The notes: a model not told the origin generated them from the letters alone. Positions 14,566-22,946 are shown, counted from the stretch's first letter. The stretch is 32,242 bases of DNA from Streptomyces dysideae (GCF_001514305.1 NZ_KQ949111.1:77488-109729), one strand, 5' to 3'. Numbers and translations: made by a program.

Positions 14566-15408
14566 ATGACCTACGTGATCCATGGCGCCACCGGCGCCCA
14601 AGGTGCTCCTGTCGTCTCCGCTCTCGCCGCAGCGGGAGAGTCCGTGACCGCTGTGACCCGCAACGCCGACGCCGTCGTGGACGGCGCACGCGTGGTGGCC
14701 GCCGCCTACTCCTCCGCCGCTGACCTGACCGACGCCTACCGCGGTGCCGAAGGAGTGTTCGTCCACCTGCCGGTCACCGCGGAAGAGGACCGCCAGATCT
14801 TCGCGGGCAATATCCTCACCGCCGTCCGCGCGGCCCGGCCGGCCCGCGTCGTGTTCTCCACCAGCGGCTTCCCGATCGATCCCGCCATCGGCGGTGCCGC
14901 CGCGACGCTGGCGGCGGGCCTGGCCGGCAGCGGCGTGTCTTATGCGGTGATCGCGCCCGAGCTGTACCTGGAGAACCTGCTCATGCCCTACGTCATCGAC
15001 TCGGTCCGTGAGCGCGGTGTGCTGCCTTACCCGATCCGGGCCGACTTCCCCGTCTCCTGGGCGTCCCACCTCGACATCGCCGACGCCGCCGTCGCCCTGT
15101 TCGGGCGCCCGGACGTCACCGGTGTGGTCTCCGTTGGACAGTACCCGGCGATCACGGGGCCGGATCTGGCCGAGGCGTTCGGCGCCAGGCTGGGCCGGGA
15201 CGTGGTCTTCGAGCCGATCACCCCTGAGGAGTTCCGTACCTCGGTCGCGCCCCTGATCGGGGAGGGCGCGGCTGCCGATATCGCGGGGGCCTACCAGGCG
15301 ATGAGTGCCATGCCGGGCCGCTCGATCGCGCAGGAGACCTCCGCCCAGAAGCTGCTGGGCAGCACCCCTCGGGCCACGAGCCAGTGGCTGACCGACATGG
15401 GGCTGTGA
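14566..15408 (+). CDS. NmrA-like NAD(P)-binding oxidoreductase (atypical SDR)
   Basis: This 280-residue protein starts with the nucleotide-binding loop YVIHGATGAQGAPVVSALAA (GxxGxxG). The SDR-like core continues through GVFVHLPVTAEED, VVFSTSGFPID and the C-terminal YLENLLMPYV region of NmrA/HSCARG proteins. It lacks the classical YxxxK pair, as these redox-sensing or atypical reductases do. ATG 14566 is preferred over an upstream GTG at 14548 because the latter lies inside the inverted repeat and adds non-homologous residues. Such genes are typically controlled by an adjacent HxlR regulator sensing electrophiles or quinones. Here that regulator is only a remnant, so expression may be constitutive. 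Confidence 0.88.
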   Translation: MTYVIHGATGAQGAPVVSALAAAGESVTAVTRNADAVVDGARVVAAAYSSAADLTDAYRGAEGVFVHLPVTAEEDRQIFAGNILTAVRAARPARVVFSTSGFPIDPAIGGAAATLAAGLAGSGVSYAVIAPELYLENLLMPYVIDSVRERGVLPYPIRADFPVSWASHLDIADAAVALFGRPDVTGVVSVGQYPAITGPDLAEAFGARLGRDVVFEPITPEEFRTSVAPLIGEGAAADIAGAYQAMSAMPGRSIAQETSAQKLLGSTPRATSQWLTDMGL

Positions 15409-15916
15409 TCCCCGGCCACCCTGCACGCGGTGGGTAAGACCCCGCCCTCCAGGCCCGGCGCCGGGTACCGTGACGTGCTCGGCGCCTGCGCCGTCCCGCC
15501 TTCGGTAGCGTCCAGGTGAGGCCACCTACGTGACCGCACCGGTCAAACCGACAGCGGAAGGAAGTCGCCTCACCCCCGAAAGCCGCTGTCTGCGCCATGG
15601 GGCGCTTTCAGAATGCTGGGTTTGGCGGGCGAGGGTCATGCCGTGGACGAGCAGGAGCAAGGCGCCGTGCATGCGCCGACCGTCAGGCGACGAACACGGC
15701 TGTCGGCACACGGCGTGGAGGCGGTGACCTGTCCGATGGCGCGGGTCTGTGTTGCCGAGCGGCATCCCCAGGTCGAGTGAGCGGCGCCGTTCGGTTGCGT
15801 GGCCAGTTGGTGCCAGGCTGTCGCCGACGCTGGAGCAGCGTCTTGATCGGCAGACGGACGCGGTGGTAATGCCCTTGCTCCGGCGCGCGCCCACTCGACG
15901 GGGCGTCCATCGTTGC

Positions 15917-15932
15917 GCTTGAAGCTTCAAAC
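15917..15932. promoter_or_regulatory. MarR-type box, upstream copy
   Basis: GCTTGAAGCTTCAAAC contains the perfect 12-bp palindrome TTGAAGCTTCAA. It differs from the box before the marR gene (28007-28022) at three positions. Confidence 0.6.
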
Positions 15933-15950
15933 GGATTCCGGCAGGCCCTC

Positions 15951-15966
15951 GTTTGACACTTCAAAC
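15951..15966. promoter_or_regulatory. MarR-type box overlapping a -35-like TTGACA
   Basis: GTTTGACACTTCAAAC differs from the marR box GTTTGAAAGTTCAAAC at two central positions. It contains TTGACA (15953-15958), a consensus -35 hexamer, although no good -10 follows at normal spacing. It lies 34 bases from the other box, about three helical turns, and 45 bases before the ATG at 16011. Confidence 0.6.
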
Positions 15967-16010
15967 GTTCCCTTGTGGAGCTCTCCCGCAGTCGCCTCCC
16001 TGGAGCTGCC

Positions 16011-16424
16011 ATGTCCATTCCTTCTGCTGCAGTCGCAGTCCGCCGAGGTCCGCTCGTGGTGGCGGGAGGTGTACTCGCTGCGATCGCGGTGGCCTCTGTG
16101 GCGGACGCGGTGCTCGCTCTCCTTGCCCTGGCCGCGGGCGCGCCCGGCGATTTCCAGCCGCTGAAGGCGTCCTCGTACATCTTCCTGACGGCGGTCGGGG
16201 TGGTGGCGGGTGCCGTGGGCTGGGCGATCGTGCGCAAGGTGTCGAAGGACCCCGAGGCGCTGGTGCGGTGGTTGGTGCCGACCCTCGTGGTGGTGTCCTT
16301 CGTTCCCGACTTCCTGCTCTTCGGCGACGGCGGTGCGATCGGCGTCGGGGCGCTGCTCCTGATGCACGTGGTGGTCGCGGCGGTCGCGGTGTTCGCGTAC
16401 CGCAAGGTCATGCCCCTGTCTTAG
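16011..16424 (+). CDS. Small four-helix membrane protein (DUF6069-like)
   Basis: This 137-residue protein has four hydrophobic segments at about 15-38, 53-74, 88-104 and 110-128, with few charged residues between them, and matches my recollection of the actinobacterial DUF6069 family. No enzymatic motif is visible. ATG 16011 has GGAG 6 bases upstream. Two MarR-type boxes precede it and a strong hairpin terminator follows it, so it forms a one-gene unit. The boxes match that of the MarR regulator at 28044, suggesting induction by the same ligand, perhaps a drug or aromatic compound. Its function is unknown. Confidence 0.8.
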   Translation: MSIPSAAVAVRRGPLVVAGGVLAAIAVASVADAVLALLALAAGAPGDFQPLKASSYIFLTAVGVVAGAVGWAIVRKVSKDPEALVRWLVPTLVVVSFVPDFLLFGDGGAIGVGALLLMHVVVAAVAVFAYRKVMPLS

Positions 16425-16447
16425 GGACGCTGACAACAGACGGAAAA

Positions 16448-16487
16448 CGTCGGGCGGGCAGGGAGCACGGTCCCTGCCCGCCCGACG
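16448..16487. terminator. Perfect 17-bp stem, bidirectional terminator
   Basis: Arms 16448-16464 and 16471-16487 are fully complementary around a 6-base loop. The hairpin lies between two convergent genes ending at 16424 (+) and 16498 (-), so it can serve both. Confidence 0.88.
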
Positions 16488-16497
16488 CGTTCACGGC

Positions 16498-17157
16498 TCA
16501 TGGCCTCCGGATCAGAGGCGCGTCGGTGCGGGCGGCGATGTCCTCGGCGCTCACACCCGGCCCGCATTCCACGAGGGCGAGGCCATGGGGAGTGACGTCG
16601 AGGACTCCGAGGTCGGTGATGATCCGGTGGACGCAGCGTTCGCCGGTGAGCGGGAGGGTGCACTCCCGGACGATCTTCGGGCTGCCGTCCTTGGCGGTGT
16701 GTTCCATCAGCACGATGACCCGACGGGCGCCGTGGACGAGGTCCATCGCGCCGCCCATGCCCTTGATCATCCTGCCGGGGATCATCCAGTTGGCCAGGTC
16801 GCCTGCGGCGGAGACCTGCATGGCGCCGAGCACGGCTGTGTCGATGTGGCCGCCCCGGATCATGCTGAAGGACAGGGCCGAGTCGAAGAAGGAGGCCCCC
16901 GGCAGTACGGTGACGGTCTCCTTGCCCGCGTTGATCAGGTCGGGGTCGACCTCAGCCTCGATGGGGTATGGGCCCGTGCCCAGGATGCCGTTCTCGGAGT
17001 GCAGGACCACCTGGACGCCCGGCGGGAGGTGGCCGGGGATGAGGGTGGGCAGGCCGATGCCGAGGTTGACGTAGGAGCCGTCGGTGAGTTCGGCGGCGGC
17101 GCGGGCGGCCATCTGGTCGCGGGTCCACCCCAGTTGTGTACGGACGGTTGTGCTCAT
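16498..17157 (-). CDS. 3-oxoacid CoA-transferase, subunit B
   Basis: This is the 219-residue beta subunit of a class I CoA-transferase, which moves CoA from succinyl-CoA or another acyl-CoA to a 3-oxoacid such as 3-oxoadipate or acetoacetate. The catalytic glutamate is E55 in HSENGILG, and LGIGLPTLI and KGMGGAMDLVHGARR are conserved. The ATG overlaps the stop of subunit A (ATGA in the minus-strand reading), as expected for an obligate heteromer. It is the last gene of the nine-gene minus-strand operon, consistent with feeding a ring-cleavage product into central metabolism. Confidence 0.93.
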   Translation of the reverse strand: MSTTVRTQLGWTRDQMAARAAAELTDGSYVNLGIGLPTLIPGHLPPGVQVVLHSENGILGTGPYPIEAEVDPDLINAGKETVTVLPGASFFDSALSFSMIRGGHIDTAVLGAMQVSAAGDLANWMIPGRMIKGMGGAMDLVHGARRVIVLMEHTAKDGSPKIVRECTLPLTGERCVHRIITDLGVLDVTPHGLALVECGPGVSAEDIAARTDAPLIRRP

Positions 17158-17936
17158 GTGCGTACGGTCCTCTTCTCGATCTGCTTGTCGGCGGCCTGGG
17201 CGGGAGTGAGGGCCACGATCCGCTGGACGAAGATGCCCGGCAGGTGCACCTCGGCGGGGCTCAATTCGCCCGGTTCCACGAGCTCTTCCACCTCCGCCAC
17301 CGTCACGCGCCCGGCCATCGCGGCGAGCGGGTTGAAGTTGGCGGCGGACTTGCGGAAGACCAGGTTGCCGTGGCGGTCGCCGCGCCAGGCCCGGACGAGC
17401 GCGTAGTCGGTGGTGATGCCGTGCTCCAGGACGTGCGGGCGGCCGGCGAAGTCGCGGGTCTCCTTGGGCGGAGAGGCCACGGCGACCACGCCTTCCCCAG
17501 CCTCCGGCCGGGAGGTGCCCCCAGCCGCGTAGCGCCAGGGCAGTCCGCCGCGGGCGACCTGGGTGCCCACTCCTGCGGGGGTGTAGAAGGCGGGGATGCC
17601 CGCTCCACCGGCGCGCAGCCGTTCGGCCAGCGTGCCCTGCGGCACCAGCTCCACCTCCAGTTCGCCCGAGAGGTATTGGCGGGCGAACTCCTTGTTCTCG
17701 CCCACGTAGCTGCCCGTGACGCGGGCGATCCGGCGGTCGGCCAGCAGGACTCCCAGTCCGCGCCCGTCCACACCGCAGTTGTTCGACACGACCTCCAGGC
17801 CGGTGGCGCCCTGGGCGTGGAGGGCCTGGATGAGCACGTCGGGGATGCCGCTGAGGCCGAAGCCGCCGACGGCCAGCGACGCGCCGTCGGGGATGTCGGC
17901 GACCGCCTCGGCGGCGCTCGCGGAGACCTTGTCCAT
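17154..17936 (-). CDS. 3-oxoacid CoA-transferase, subunit A (with in-frame repeat insertion)
   Basis: This 260-residue alpha subunit has VGGFGLSGIPDVLIQAL near residue 25, then SNNCGVDG, YVGENKEF and the C-terminal KSAANFNP and ELSPAEVHLPGIFVQRI. Between the usual PWRYA and VAVASPPKE blocks there are about 11 extra residues (GGTSRPEAGEG). They are encoded by a short hairpin repeat inserted in frame (17495-17524). The loop is probably at the protein surface, so the enzyme may still work. It is coupled to subunit B by a 4-bp overlap and lies 36 bases after the SDR gene. Confidence 0.92.
   Translation of the reverse strand: MDKVSASAAEAVADIPDGASLAVGGFGLSGIPDVLIQALHAQGATGLEVVSNNCGVDGRGLGVLLADRRIARVTGSYVGENKEFARQYLSGELEVELVPQGTLAERLRAGGAGIPAFYTPAGVGTQVARGGLPWRYAAGGTSRPEAGEGVVAVASPPKETRDFAGRPHVLEHGITTDYALVRAWRGDRHGNLVFRKSAANFNPLAAMAGRVTVAEVEELVEPGELSPAEVHLPGIFVQRIVALTPAQAADKQIEKRTVRT
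17495..17524 (-). repeat. Streptomyces-type hairpin repeat inside a coding sequence (copy 2)
   Basis: On the minus strand it reads CTGGGGGCACCTCCC, then GGCC, then GGAGGCTGGGG, similar in plan to the copy at 13956-13984. It keeps the reading frame of the CoA-transferase A gene and adds a Gly/Ser/Glu-rich loop absent from the family as I know it. Confidence 0.6.
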
Positions 17937-17972
17937 GGTGGGAGGGCCTTTCTGTCGTGCGTTGTTGCTGGT

Positions 17973-18722
17973 TCAGGCGTCTGCGCGCAGGACGTCCGAG
18001 ATGGGTTTGGCGCCGCCGTGCGCGGTGAGGCCGCCGTCGACCGGGATCTCGGCTCCGGTGATGAAGGACGCGTCGTCGGAGAGGAGGAAGGTGACGAGCG
18101 GGGCGATCTCGTCGACGGTTCCGGTGCGGCCGAGCGGTGTCTCGCGGACGTTCGCCTCACGGAAGGCGGGCGCTGCGGAGGCGGTCATGTCCGTCTCGAT
18201 GAAGCCGGGGTGGATGATGTTCACGCGGATGCCGCGGGGCCCCAGTTCCATGGCGGCGGTCCTCGACAGGCCCCGCAGCGCCCACTTGCTCGCCGTGTAC
18301 GCGACCGGGTAGTGGCCGGTGAGCGCGGCGGACGAGCCGACGTTCACGATCGACGAGCCGGGCAGCATCAACGGCACCAGGTGCTGGATGCCCAGTAGCG
18401 GACCGGTGACGTTGACCGCGTGGACCCGGGCCATGTCCTCGGGGCGCACGTCGTCGATGCGGGCGCGCCAGGTGACGCCCGCGTTGTTGACCAGGCCGTG
18501 CACCTGCCCGTACGTCTCGCGCAGGTCGGCGGCGAGCTGAGCCCAGTCCTTCTCGCTGGTGACGTCGAGGCGGCGGCAGCCGGGTGCCTCCGTCACATCG
18601 GTGGCGATCACCCGGGCGCCCTCGCGGGTCAGTGCCTCGGCCTCCGCGGCGCCCTGCCCGCGGGCCGCGCCCGTGACCACGACGACCTTGCCGAGGAGCC
18701 TCTTGGGACGCAGGTCGGTCAC
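17973..18722 (-). CDS. SDR-family NAD(P)-dependent oxidoreductase
   Basis: This 249-residue classical short-chain dehydrogenase has VVTGAARGQGAAEAEAL (cofactor loop, TGxxxGxG), LVNNAG (77-82), the active-site Ser at S130, and Y142/K146 in YTASK. The C-terminal INxxxPG-like stretch is IIHPGFIETDM. The cofactor is probably NAD(H), since D42 follows the second strand (VIATDV). GTG 18722 overlaps the stop of the FAH gene (GTGA). In the operon it should oxidise a hydroxy intermediate to an oxoacid before the CoA-transferase step. The substrate cannot be read from sequence. Confidence 0.92.
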   Translation of the reverse strand: MTDLRPKRLLGKVVVVTGAARGQGAAEAEALTREGARVIATDVTEAPGCRRLDVTSEKDWAQLAADLRETYGQVHGLVNNAGVTWRARIDDVRPEDMARVHAVNVTGPLLGIQHLVPLMLPGSSIVNVGSSAALTGHYPVAYTASKWALRGLSRTAAMELGPRGIRVNIIHPGFIETDMTASAAPAFREANVRETPLGRTGTVDEIAPLVTFLLSDDASFITGAEIPVDGGLTAHGGAKPISDVLRADA

Positions 18723-19669
18723 GGCCGCTCCCGTGGGCGGCGCCGGGCGACGGGAACCGGCACCGGGTCGGGGCCGGCCACCACGGTGTTGGAGACGGTG
18801 CCGATGCCCTCGACGGTGAGCGTGACCGTGTCGCCGGGCTTCAGCGGCGCAGGGTCCTGCCGGCCGCGTACGCCCCACAGCTCGGCGAGGCAGCCGCCGT
18901 TGCCGCAGGTCCCGGAACCGAGGACGTCCCCGGGGCGGACGACGGTGCCGCGTGAGGCGTAGGCGACCATCTCCTCGAAGGTCCAGCTCATGTTGGACAG
19001 CAGGTCCTTGCCCACGACCTCGCCGTTGATCTCGGCCGTCAGAGCCAGGCGCAGGAAGCCGTCCGCGTCGCGGTACTTCTCCAGCTCGTCGGCGGTGACC
19101 AGATAAGGACCCAGCGTGGTGGCGGTGTCCTTGCCCTTGCAGGGGCCCAGGCCCACCTTCATTTCGGCGGACTGCAGGTCGCGGGCGGACCAGTCGTTGA
19201 AGACGGTGTAGCCGACGATGTGGTCGCGGGCCTGCTCGGGGGTGAGGTCGCGGCCCTCCTTCCCGATGACGGCGGCGACCTCCAGCTCGAAGTCGAGCAC
19301 GCTCGACCCCGGAGGCATCGGGATGTCGTCGTGCGGGCCGTACATCGCATAGGGGTTGCCGAAGTAGAACGTGGGGGCCGCATACCACCGCTCGGGCACA
19401 CCGGCGGCGCCGTCCACGGACCGTCGTACGCCCTCGACGTGTTCCTCGAAGGTGACGAAGTCCCGCACGGTGGGCGGCTGGAGCGGCGGCAGCAGCCGCA
19501 CCTCGGAGACATGCGGGCCGGCCGCCGCGTCGAGCAGCTCGGCCGGTCCGCTGCCCCCGGCGAGCAGGCTGGTCAGTGAGCTGACCCCGGGCAGGGGGCA
19601 GAGCGTGCCGTCCTCTTCGACGACGGCCACCTGGCGTCGGTTGCGGTACTCGTACGTGGCGAAACGCAT
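18719..19669 (-). CDS. Fumarylacetoacetate hydrolase-family protein (FAH 1)
   Basis: This 316-residue FAH-fold enzyme has metal-binding acids in LDFELEVAAVIGKEGRDL (ExE) and FNDWSARDLQ. LGPYLVT and DVLGSGTCGNGG are also family features. Members hydrolyse, hydrate or decarboxylate 2-oxo or beta-dicarbonyl products of aromatic cleavage. It follows the extradiol dioxygenase gene by 136 bases, which contain a strong hairpin, and is coupled to the SDR gene. A likely role is carbon-carbon hydrolysis or decarboxylation of the ring-opened product. There is no strong ribosome site before ATG 19669, only AGGA about 10 bases away. Confidence 0.9.
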   Translation of the reverse strand: MRFATYEYRNRRQVAVVEEDGTLCPLPGVSSLTSLLAGGSGPAELLDAAAGPHVSEVRLLPPLQPPTVRDFVTFEEHVEGVRRSVDGAAGVPERWYAAPTFYFGNPYAMYGPHDDIPMPPGSSVLDFELEVAAVIGKEGRDLTPEQARDHIVGYTVFNDWSARDLQSAEMKVGLGPCKGKDTATTLGPYLVTADELEKYRDADGFLRLALTAEINGEVVGKDLLSNMSWTFEEMVAYASRGTVVRPGDVLGSGTCGNGGCLAELWGVRGRQDPAPLKPGDTVTLTVEGIGTVSNTVVAGPDPVPVPVARRRPRERP

Positions 19670-19770
19670 GGGAGGGGTCCTGTCGGAGGGAAGGCGGGCG
19701 CGAAGGCCCAGGGGCGCGGCGGGCAGTCAGGGCAGTGACAGGGAGTCGCCGCGCCCCCGGGGGTCTGGGG

Positions 19771-19798
19771 ACCTTGCCGACCGGCAGGTCGGCAAGGT
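19771..19798 (-). terminator. Perfect 12-bp hairpin inside the catabolic operon
   Basis: ACCTTGCCGACC and GGTCGGCAAGGT pair around GGCA, 8 bases beyond the stop of the dioxygenase gene in the direction of transcription. It may be a partial terminator or an mRNA-stabilising stem that lowers expression of the four downstream genes relative to the five upstream. Confidence 0.6.
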
Positions 19799-19805
19799 CG
19801 GCTGG

Positions 19806-20744
19806 TCAGACCGGCGGGGCGACGAAGCAGCCGTGGTCGGGGTCGTTGAAGGACTCCTTGGTGACCAGTTCGTTCATGGGGTTGGCGGTGCCCCACTGGT
19901 CGGTGACCTCGGGCTGGGAGAAGTCGTAGACGTGGGGGTGCCAGGTGTCCTCGTCCAGCAGTTCCAGCTCGGTGGTGTACTCGACGGTGTTGCCGTGCGG
20001 GTCGAGGAAGTACGTGAAGGTGTTGTCGCCCGCCATGTGCCGCCCGGGGCCCCAGATCTTGCGGGCGCCGGAGCGCATCACGCGGCCGGAGCCGCGCATG
20101 TACTCGTCGATACCGCGCATCTCGAAGGAGATGTGGTGCAGCGAGGTGTGCGGGCCGCGGGCGATGGCCATGGAGTGATGCTGGTTGCTGATCCGCATGA
20201 AGTGCATGACCTCGCCGATGTGCGGATGGCCGAGCGTGTCGGAGAGGCGGAAGCCGAGGTGGCGCTCGTACCACTCGCGGGTCCTGTCGAGGTCCGGCGA
20301 GTTGAGGACGACGTGCGACAGCTTGACCGGGATCGACTCCTTCTCCTCGATCTTGCGGTGCTGCCGGACCTCGACGTCGGCCACGACCTCGATGGTGCGG
20401 CCGTCGACGTCGAAGAAGCGGAAGCCGTAGCCGCCGCCGGGGGTGTCGATCTTCCCCGGCTGGGAGATCAACCGCACGCCCCCGGCCAGGAGTTGCTCGG
20501 CGAGGGTGTCCACGTCGGCCGCGCTCCCGGCGCCGTAGGAGACCAGGTCGAGGCGCTTCTCGTCGGCCTTGCGCAGCCGCACGACGTACTGCTCGGGGGA
20601 GCCCTCGGCGGCCAGGAAGGAGATGCCGGAGTCCTCCGCGACCTTGGTCAGGCCCCACACGCCGGCGTAGAAGTCGAGTTGCTTGTCGTAGTCCGGCACG
20701 GCGAGGTCGACGTGGCGGAGGTGGGTGAGCAGACGGTTGCTCAT
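19806..20744 (-). CDS. Type I extradiol ring-cleavage dioxygenase (VOC superfamily)
   Basis: This 312-residue two-domain protein is close in length to BphC and catechol 2,3-dioxygenases. The C-terminal domain holds the iron triad H144 (KLSHVVLNSPD), H204 (LHHISFEM) and E255 (GNTVEYTTE), with spacing near that of BphC (146, 210, 260). The N-terminal repeat RHVDLAVPDYDKQLDFY is the non-catalytic module. It should open a catechol-type ring next to the hydroxyls using Fe(II) and O2 in the cytoplasm. GGAGGA precedes the ATG, and it starts 13 bases after the amidohydrolase stop. The FAD monooxygenase upstream probably makes its catechol substrate. The substrate is not identified. Confidence 0.92.
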   Translation of the reverse strand: MSNRLLTHLRHVDLAVPDYDKQLDFYAGVWGLTKVAEDSGISFLAAEGSPEQYVVRLRKADEKRLDLVSYGAGSAADVDTLAEQLLAGGVRLISQPGKIDTPGGGYGFRFFDVDGRTIEVVADVEVRQHRKIEEKESIPVKLSHVVLNSPDLDRTREWYERHLGFRLSDTLGHPHIGEVMHFMRISNQHHSMAIARGPHTSLHHISFEMRGIDEYMRGSGRVMRSGARKIWGPGRHMAGDNTFTYFLDPHGNTVEYTTELELLDEDTWHPHVYDFSQPEVTDQWGTANPMNELVTKESFNDPDHGCFVAPPV

Positions 20745-20757
20745 GGGGGGTTCCTCC

Positions 20758-21786
20758 TCAGAAGAGGTTGAGCAGCGCGGCGGCGTTTCCGCCGCGCACG
20801 GAGTGGAAGTCGTGGTCGGGCAGGTCCGCGGCGCGCAGCGCGCCCAGCGGGTCGTCGGTGCCCATGTCGAAGGGGAAGTCGGAGCCGAGCAGGACCCGTT
20901 CCGGGCCTGCGGCTCGCAGCAGCTCCCGCAGTACGCAGGGGTCGTGGACCAGGGAGTCGAAGTAAAACTGCTTCAGGTAGCTGCTCGGCTCCCGTGAGCA
21001 GCCCCGGGCGTCGGGGCGGACCCGCCAGGCGTGGTCGGAGCGCCCGATGTGGGTGGGCAGGTAGCCGCCGCCGTGCGCCGCGATCAGCTTCAGGCCAGGA
21101 TGGCGGTCCAGGACGCCGGAGAAGATCAGGTGGGAGAGAGCGACCGCGTTCTCGGTGGGCTGGCCGACGGTGTTGGACAGGTACCACTGGTCCAGGCGCT
21201 CGTCGAGCGTGCAGCCGAACGGATGTAGGAAGACCAGCGCGCCGGTCGCCTCCGCGCGGGCCCAGAAGGGCGCGAGCCGCGGGTCGGAGAGCTCCACCTC
21301 CCGTGCCCCGCCCGGCTCCGGGGCGTGCGAGGAGATCTCCACGCCCTTCAGCCCCTGCTCCAGTGCATGGTCCAGCAGTGACACCGCGAGGTCGGGGTGC
21401 TGGAGGGGGACCATGCCGAGGCCGTGCAGCCGGTCGGGGGCCTTGGCGCAGTGCGCGGCAGTGCCGTCGTTGGCCAACTGGCAGATGCGCTCGGCCAGTT
21501 GGGGGTCGGCCCAGTAGTGGTAGTGGCCCGGCGAAGGGCTCACCAGCTGTATGTCCACGCCGGTCGCGTCCATGGCCGCCAGACGCGTGGCGGCGTCCGT
21601 CAGCTTCGGCACCCGGGCGCCCACCATGGGCCCGTTCACGGCAATGGCCGCCGGGCCGTTGCGGCGGGCGTCGAAGTCACGGGCCTCGGCGAGTCCGGGG
21701 TGACCGGTGACGGCCTCCTCGATCTCCGGGAGGAGGAGGTGGGCGTGGACGTCGATGGTCGGCGCGGCGGATGCGGTGGTGGTCAC
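20758..21786 (-). CDS. Amidohydrolase 2 / ACMSD-like decarboxylase family protein
   Basis: This 342-residue TIM-barrel metalloenzyme has the metal ligands H14 and H16 in IDVHAHLLLP, H188 in FLHPFG, H238 in AAHGGGYLP and D303 in GSDFPFD. This is the pattern of the ACMSD, 5-carboxyvanillate and gamma-resorcylate decarboxylase group, which uses one Zn2+ or Mn2+ for non-oxidative decarboxylation of aromatic or muconate acids. GTG 21786 overlaps the stop of the monooxygenase gene (GTGA). Next to a monooxygenase and an extradiol dioxygenase, decarboxylation of a hydroxybenzoate-like or ring-opened acid is likely. Hydrolysis is possible. Confidence 0.9.
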   Translation of the reverse strand: MTTTASAAPTIDVHAHLLLPEIEEAVTGHPGLAEARDFDARRNGPAAIAVNGPMVGARVPKLTDAATRLAAMDATGVDIQLVSPSPGHYHYWADPQLAERICQLANDGTAAHCAKAPDRLHGLGMVPLQHPDLAVSLLDHALEQGLKGVEISSHAPEPGGAREVELSDPRLAPFWARAEATGALVFLHPFGCTLDERLDQWYLSNTVGQPTENAVALSHLIFSGVLDRHPGLKLIAAHGGGYLPTHIGRSDHAWRVRPDARGCSREPSSYLKQFYFDSLVHDPCVLRELLRAAGPERVLLGSDFPFDMGTDDPLGALRAADLPDHDFHSVRGGNAAALLNLF

Positions 21787-22946
21787 GGGCGCTCCTTGAG
21801 GAGGTTCATGGTGCGGCCGACCAGCCCGGCCATGTCGGCGTCGCGCACGCCGTCCAGCTGCCACTGGCCGATCTGCACGGACGCCTCGACGACGGTGCGC
21901 ACCCGGGGAATGCGGCGGTCGTGGTAGGTCTGGAGCAGCTCGTCGTCCCAGTCCCGTCCGCCGGTGAGCAGCTCGGCGAGGACGGAAGCGTCCTCCAGGG
22001 ACATGGCCGCGCCCTGGGCAAGGGTGGGCGGGCAGCAGTGGGCGGCGTCGCCGATGAGCACGACCCGGCCCCGGTGCCAGGAGCCCTCGACCAGCAGGCG
22101 GTCGAACCAGGTGTAGTTGACCTTCTTCGGGTCGGTGATGTGCTGGGTGATCTCCGGCCAGACCCCGCCGTAGGCCTGCGCCAGGCGGCGCATCTCGTCG
22201 GCGTAGGTGGCCGGGTCGATGGAGGCGCGGTCGCGGCACGCTTCGACGACGTACGCGTAGATGGTGTTCTCGCTGGTGGGGCAGTAGCCGGCGATGTAGG
22301 CCGGCCCGCCGTAGGCGAGGTCGGTGCGCGTCACGCTCTCGGGCCGCGGGGCGGCGATGCGCCAGATGGCCATGCCGGTGGGCTCGGGTTTGTCGGCGAT
22401 GCCGATCGCGGCGCGGGTGGCGGAGTTGAGACCGTCGGCGGCGATCACCAGGTCGTAGCGGCCCTTGCTGCCGTCGCTGAAGCGCACCGAGACGCCGTCG
22501 GCGTCCTGCTCCAGCGTCTCGGCGGTGGTGCCGAGGCGAACGCCGGCGCCCGCGGAGCGCACCTGGTCGATGAGGATCTGCTGCAGCTGGGGCCGCTGCA
22601 TGCCGAGGGTGGCCGGCAGGTCCTCCCCACCGGTCTGGATGTCATCGGCGACGAACATCACGGTGCCGTCGGGGGCCGTCACGCCCAGCGAGCCGAAGGC
22701 GTATCCGGAGGCTTCCACCTGTTCCCAGACACCGAGTTCGCGCAGAACCCGCAGGGCGTTGCCCTGGAGGGTGATGCCGGAGCCGGTGGTGGCGTTCCAG
22801 TCCGGTTTGGCCTCGATCAGGTCCACGGCGATACCGGCACGGCGCAGCAGGATGGTGACGGCGTTGCCGGAGGCGCCCCCGCCGATGACCAGGACGGTGG
22901 GTGTGCCCCCGGCCGGAGGCTGGAGGGGAGTGCGGGTGTCAGCCAT
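21783..22946 (-). CDS. FAD-dependent aromatic monooxygenase (PHBH-like, group A)
   Basis: This 387-residue flavoprotein has VLVIGGGASGNAVTILLRRA (GxGxxG), the DG motif DLVIAADGLNSATR and the GD motif VVLIGDAAHCCPPTLAQGAA, the full signature of single-component flavin hydroxylases. It uses NAD(P)H and O2 to hydroxylate a phenolic or aromatic acid ring. GGGAGG lies about 10 bases before the ATG. A 166-base gap without features separates it from the cyclase gene upstream. It is the likely first oxidative step of the pathway, preparing the catechol for the dioxygenase. Confidence 0.92.
   Translation of the reverse strand: MADTRTPLQPPAGGTPTVLVIGGGASGNAVTILLRRAGIAVDLIEAKPDWNATTGSGITLQGNALRVLRELGVWEQVEASGYAFGSLGVTAPDGTVMFVADDIQTGGEDLPATLGMQRPQLQQILIDQVRSAGAGVRLGTTAETLEQDADGVSVRFSDGSKGRYDLVIAADGLNSATRAAIGIADKPEPTGMAIWRIAAPRPESVTRTDLAYGGPAYIAGYCPTSENTIYAYVVEACRDRASIDPATYADEMRRLAQAYGGVWPEITQHITDPKKVNYTWFDRLLVEGSWHRGRVVLIGDAAHCCPPTLAQGAAMSLEDASVLAELLTGGRDWDDELLQTYHDRRIPRVRTVVEASVQIGQWQLDGVRDADMAGLVGRTMNLLKERP

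Larger units (their letters stand above)
15409..16010. other. 602-bp stretch without a recognisable gene
   Basis: Short open frames exist on both strands, but none shows a domain or a ribosome site. The segment 15560-15900 has lower coding character than its surroundings and may be degenerate coding sequence, but I could not assign a family. The last 100 bases hold the two MarR-type boxes described separately. Confidence 0.5.

Noticed and set aside
15526..15930. A 134-codon minus-strand frame, considered as a transposase remnant
   Set aside because: I found no DDE or helix-turn-helix features, no terminal inverted repeats and no target duplication.
17136..18398. A 420-codon plus-strand frame opposite the CoA-transferase and SDR genes
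   Set aside because: It is a shadow frame with no motif. Both minus-strand genes have full family signatures.
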